Positions 59,368 to 64,000 of a stretch of DNA of 64,000 bases are shown in pieces. Numbering within the stretch: position 1 is the stretch's first letter; every line of letters starts with the position of its first letter. A program made the translations under genes and the position numbers. The notes beneath the pieces are model-generated. The model had not been told where the DNA came from. It worked only from the letters and a program-made list of their open reading frames with translations, and did no database searches. This DNA is from Brugia malayi (lineage: Eukaryota > Nematoda > Chromadorea > Rhabditida > Onchocercidae): positions 12,568,696 through 12,632,695 of the forward strand of contig NW_025062477.1 in assembly GCF_000002995.4 (NCBI RefSeq). Direction: 5' to 3'.

Positions 59368-60400
59368 GGCATTAATTCATGAAATAATCAAAGGAAATTA
59401 AATTTTGTCTTAAAGCTTTGTTAAACGGAAAAGGAATGCGATGAAAAAGCATTGATAAGATAGTTCAGCTAATGGTTGTATTTATGAAAAAGAATGAAAT
59501 GTGATAGATATAATAAAATAAAATGAAATGAAATTATCGAAGAAATGGAATGAATTTTCAATGTGAATAAATATCTGATAAAAATAACATTGTTGAAAAT
59601 GATTAGTTATCAAAATCAAAAATATCAAATTAAAAAAAATAAGAAAAAAAAACAAAGAATAGGCATTATTGTTTAGTATTATTTGCTCAAATTAAATTTA
59701 TTAAATTTAATGTTTGAGGCAAAAAAACGAAAAACCGTTTCTTTTTTTTGTGTTTTGCAAAATACATTAAAATTTTTGTGCAAGAAAAAAATGACAAATT
59801 AAAAATTTACAGAATGAAATGTACAAGAAAATAAAAGAAGTAAAGAAAATAATTTAATATTATTTGGGAAATAATTATACTAAAATTATTCTCATTTTAT
59901 TTTTATTTTTTGTTTCACTATTGCTTATTTCATTAATAATTTAATTGTAATCAAAAAATTATTAATAAGTATTAATAACATTGTACAAAATAATGCATTT
60001 TGTGAAATGGCTATAAAATTTTTGATAAATTTAATGTTTTTAATGATATAACTAAATTTCACTTCTAAACAGAGAAATGATAATTTGAATTTGGAAAAAA
60101 AAAAAAGGATGTTAAAATTATTTATTTCAATATTTCTTTGAAATAATTAAATTGCGATTTTTTTTTCGTAAATTTTAAATTGGCAATATATTGATGTCTT
60201 TTCATTTCTTTTCCTCATTTCTTTGCAAATTAAATTTCACTTTTTTTTTGTTTGTTGAATTAATTCAGCGAAATTTTTTTCACTTTTCTTCTTCATTGTT
60301 GAATTAATTCAGTAAAAATGTTGAATTAATTAATTAACTAATTAATTAAGTAAAACATTAATATGGAAATGATTGTATTTAAATGAAAAAATTTTTCCAG

Positions 60401-60522
60401 GTGATTATGCTATCAATTTCATTAGCTCATCAAATGTTGTAATAATAGAATGTGTGAAAAAGAAGTGCACCTTTTCCGCTTTCTCTGATAACAGCTGCGC
60501 TTTAATGATGAACTATTGTTGA
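60401..60522 (+). CDS. Candidate last exon, alternative B
   Basis: Acceptor AATTTTTCCAG is followed by GT and 39 codons to TGA: DYAINFISSSNVVIIECVKK, then KCTFSAFSDNSC and ALMMNYC. It has four cysteines, and the segment is much less A/T-rich than its surroundings. An AATAAA lies 44 nt beyond the stop, a normal poly(A) distance. Phase is identical to alternative A and to the donor at 45094, so A and B could be alternative 3' ends of one gene. The opposite strand also has an open frame here, so this is not certain. Confidence 0.4.
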
Positions 60523-60565
60523 CCTTTGACATTGCTATAAGTATGATATATGCATATGTTGTAAT

Positions 60566-60571
60566 AATAAA
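60566..60571 (+). terminator. Polyadenylation signal AATAAA
   Basis: AATAAA 44 nt after the TGA of the candidate last exon at 60401-60522. It supports that exon as a transcript end. Confidence 0.35.
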
Positions 60572-60634
60572 CGTTATCGGTTAAAATTAATATGATTTAC
60601 AAATCACAATTGTATGTTAATCAAAAAGGCAATG

Positions 60635-60681
60635 GAGAGAGAGAGAGGGAGAAAGAGAAAGAGAGAGGGAGAGAGAGAGAC
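60635..60681. repeat. GA microsatellite
   Basis: (GA)n with GGGAGA units just after the candidate gene end at 60571. Confidence 0.8.
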
Positions 60682-60689
60682 AAAAGTCT

Positions 60690-63600
60690 GTTGCTATATA
60701 ACAATTGCGCCATTAATGGAAAAAATTACGGTATGAAATGAAATAATGACAGAAGGTAAAGCCAGAAGTTTATCCATCATGCAAAGTGTCAATTATACAA
60801 TGAAATGAAACAGACACACACATACACATACACACATACATACATACACAATCGTTGTAAATTATATGCAAGAATTTAGTAAGCTAATAAAAAAAAGAGA
60901 AAAAAGACGAAGAAATGAAATGAAAATAATTTACATAAGAATAAAATCTATTTTCAATTGTCAAAAGATAAAAATTAATTAAAAAATTGAAAAATAAAAT
61001 AAAAATCAAAAGCAAAAAAAAAAGGAAAAAGAAATAATTTCTTTTTTTTTTTTTTAAAAATTGTTTTACATTAAAATTTTTTACATTTTATTTTGAAAAA
61101 ATTTTATTTCAAATTTTTCAATGCTTGCATACACCTATGTGTAAATTACTATATGCATTGTGTATACGCTTAACTTTACGTGCACGTATATGTGTACGCA
61201 TATGCATACTTGCGTGTACCTAGCTAAAGTGCAAAGTTCTGTTTAAAATATTTTAAAAACTAATTGCTTAGTTCTTTTTATAAGCAACAAATTAACAGAA
61301 ATCAATTAATTTATTCACTGAATTTTTTTTTCTTGAACTTTACATCTTAAATATATTTTTAATTTATTGATTTCATTCATGAATTTTAATTTATTAATAT
61401 TTTTTTTATGCAATAGAGAAGTTCAAAACTATATGCGATACATTTCAATTGAAGTTAATTTATAATTGAAATATTCGATAAAGAAGAAAAGGTAAAAAAA
61501 AACGAAGCAAATAACAAACAATCTGTTCACCAGGACAGTATAATCCATTCAAAGTTATAATCCGTGAAACATATTCCGTTATGATCCGATTTAATTGCTA
61601 TGAAATAAACAGATCAGATACAATTGCAACAATCATTCAAAATTGTCAAAAAAAAAAAAAAGATCCAATTACATAAATGTTTAATTTCATCAAATTTAAA
61701 ATTTATTTTTAAAAATTTTCAATTCTATTACATTTAATAAAATAAAATTATATAAGATGACAAAAGAAAGAACAAAAAAAAAAAAAAAAAAAAATGAAAA
61801 TATAAAAGAAAATTTTACTTTCTCACATTCCAATAAAACAATTTTTAGTGCCAACAAAAAAAAAAAAAAAAGAGAAAAAAAAATAGCAGAAATAAAAAAA
61901 AAAATGAAAGAAATTAAAGCAAATGTTTTCATTCATTCGGTAGCAAAACCAAATAATATATTGAATTCATCATTTATGCAATTATATTTTCTCACCCTCT
62001 AAAAGAAAAAAAAAAATTGAAGAAGAAAAGGCGCAAAAAAACGAAGCGCAAAAAAAAAGTTTATTGAAAAAGGATATATTGTTGTTCTCGGATTGAATGG
62101 ATGGAGCTTTATTGACAATTGTTGTTGACGAGAAAGTTTTGAGTGCATTCACTTTTACATCAACCAAACAAATATTTTTGAATGAATTTGAATATATTAT
62201 TAGTATAGAATAGAATAGAATGGAATAGAATAAATTGGAATAGGAATATAATAATAAAAATGATAATACCAATCAAAATATTAGTAATAATAATAGGAAT
62301 CTGTTCAATTCTATTGCTATTTATCACAAATAAATTTGAATGAAATAAATTAAGAATAGAAAAAAAAAATGGAATAGGAATAGAAAAAAAAAAGTACATG
62401 AAAAAAGAAAACAGGATAAAGAATAATTATCATTTGTGGAATAAGAATAGAAATTAAATATGAAATGGAATGAAGCGTAATTATTTACTAATAGAATGGA
62501 ACAGAATTGAATATAGAATAGAATAAAAATTAATCATTTGTTTTCATTCGGAATACAAGTAAAATTAGTTATGAAAGAAGGTAAAATAAATAATAATTTT
62601 TGTTAATGGAAAAAAAAAAAGAACTTAAAAACTTAAAATTATATATTTTGTATGTTTGTGTATGTTTGTATGTGTGTATGTATGCTTAAAGGGTATAAGT
62701 ATTTATGTATTTTTTCGATTTAATTGATTGCTCTTTTGTAATGCAAATTTCGCCGGGAATGAATATCGCTGATTGATAATGGAAATGAAAAACATTATTA
62801 TCAATACAGTATTATATGAATGAAATGTTTTGCTCATTACAAATATAAAATTTGAAACATTTAAAAAACGAAGAGAAAAAACTGAAAAAAAAAAAATTTA
62901 TGTTTCAAATATTTTTCACTTTTTCTCTTGTTTTATAAATTTTAATTTTAATTAATTGGAACCATTTACTGTAATATTCAATTAATCAATTTCAATTATA
63001 TTAGTTATCAATTTGTAAATTTAATTGATCGCATTAAAAATGTTATTCACGAATTGTTCGATAATTTAATACAAATATATTTGTGTTATTGCTTTTCTTT
63101 TTTTGGGTTATACATTTAAAAAATTTAAGTTCATTGAAATTTTTTTCTTTTTATACTCAGCTGATGTTTAATTGAATCAAAGTTAGTTTCTTTTTTAATT
63201 TTTACATTATAATATTACTGAAATAGTAATAATAATGTACTAGAAAAGTTAGCAATTTTGCTTTTTTTTTATATGAAAATTGAAAAAGTTGCATTTTATT
63301 AAAAAAAACAAAACAAAACTTTATTTTATTTTTTAAAAGAGAAAGGAAGAACCAAAGCAGAAACAGTCGGATGAATAAATATAATGTTTTTTTTTTTTTT
63401 TAATGTTCGATATGATTCTGTAATTCAAATTTGTGATCGATTCTTTTTTTCACTTAAAATTTGAATTATTTAAATTTTATTAAATGCTTAATATCAAAAT
63501 AATATTTACAATATGAAATTTATTAAATGAAACAAAAATTGTTTATATTCTGATAGTTTCATATGTTAGTAACAAAGTAATATTTAAAAGTTTATAATTT

Positions 63601-64000
63601 TTGTTTAATTATGTTGTAACAATTGAATATGTATGAGTACAATTTGATACTGTCTTTTTACATTTTATAAAATTTATTTATATTTTAGCTATAATTGAAT
63701 GATATTATTCCCTTTTTAAAAATTATTCTCTCTTTACTTAAATTATTACATTAAAAAATTTTATACAAATTTAACTTTAATTTTATAGAAATTTAACAGT
63801 AACAATAATAACAGTAATAAAAGCGATTAATACAATTTGACAATACTTATCAAATTAAATTTTATATCTGTATTGATTTAATGAAAATTGTACAAAATAT
63901 TTGAATGCATTAATTATTATTATTATTAACATTATTATTATTATTGCTCCTACTATTACTATTATTATTTATTATTATCAGTAATTATTGTTAGTAATAA
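60690..64000. other. Gene-free right end
   Basis: AT-rich spacer with a CA repeat near 60815-60850, a CpG-containing palindrome TACGTGCACGTA at 61177-61188, poly(A) runs, the TAGAA repeat and ATT arrays to the end. Open frames here are Phe/Lys-rich and lie in homopolymer tracts. Confidence 0.55.
62203..62253. repeat. TAGAA pentanucleotide repeat
   Basis: About ten units of TAGAA/TGGAA/TAAAT. Further scattered GAATAGAA words follow to about 62530. Confidence 0.75.

Noticed and set aside
61696..62399. Overlapping Phe/Ile/Lys-rich frames near the right end
   Set aside because: They depend on poly(A)/poly(T) runs and the TAGAA repeat.
1..64000. tRNA/rRNA genes, CRISPR arrays, bacterial (endosymbiont) insertions, intact transposons
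   Set aside because: No cloverleaf with both A and B boxes, no rRNA core motifs, no spaced direct repeats, no gene-dense block, and no transposase or reverse-transcriptase motifs were seen on either strand.

Overview
This window is eukaryotic DNA that is strongly A+T-dominated (roughly three quarters A+T by eye). It is gene-poor and full of poly(A)/poly(T) runs, GA/CT and TG/TATG microsatellites and degenerate ATC/ATA arrays. Genes are split by long AT-rich introns with GT..AG borders and acceptors of the (T)nCAG, (T)nGCAG and TTTAG kinds. The best supported gene has a TTTAG acceptor four bases before its ATG, as at spliced-leader trans-splice sites. The best guess is a nematode with an expanded AT-rich genome (spirurid/filarial-like). 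This is inference; another AT-rich invertebrate such as a mite is not excluded. There are no bacterial operons, CRISPR arrays, rRNA genes or convincing tRNA genes.

Layout. (1) 1-7.1 kb: part of a minus-strand gene. Two firmly readable exons (3157-3116 and 2191-1910) encode an Ala/Gly/Pro-rich, low-complexity N-terminal region with a VKTE sumoylation-type motif, typical of a developmental transcription factor whose DNA-binding part would lie off the left edge. Possible extra exons are at 7092-7021 and 1332-1261. (2) 7.1-32.1 kb: mostly repeats and AT-rich spacer, with a few higher-complexity islands that could be isolated exons (12.5, 25.3, 28.3, 29.2 kb) or regulatory DNA (17.7 kb). (3) 32.76-43.47 kb: a complete seven-exon plus-strand gene of 270 codons with three ankyrin-type repeats, closely resembling the C-terminal ankyrin module of the SOWAH (sosondowah) family. 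(4) 43.5-64 kb: repeat-rich spacer with a weakly supported plus-strand gene: one exon at 44877-45094 and two mutually phase-compatible alternative last exons at 58230-58423 and 60401-60522, the last followed by an AATAAA.

Most striking observation: SOWAH exon 6 (66 nt, frame-preserving) lies in the loop of an inverted repeat with 61-bp perfectly matched arms at 40547-40607 and 40994-41054, extended by A/T tracts. This arrangement favours exon skipping or circular-RNA formation. The preceding intron holds a textbook acceptor followed three bases later by a textbook donor, as if around a 3-nt microexon. Other notable items are a perfect 129-bp tandem duplication at 49.4 kb, a 16-bp perfect hairpin at 14.8 kb, GC-richer palindromic islands at 32.2 and 38.3 kb, a G-quadruplex tract at 41.5 kb and a degenerate minisatellite at 19.3 kb.
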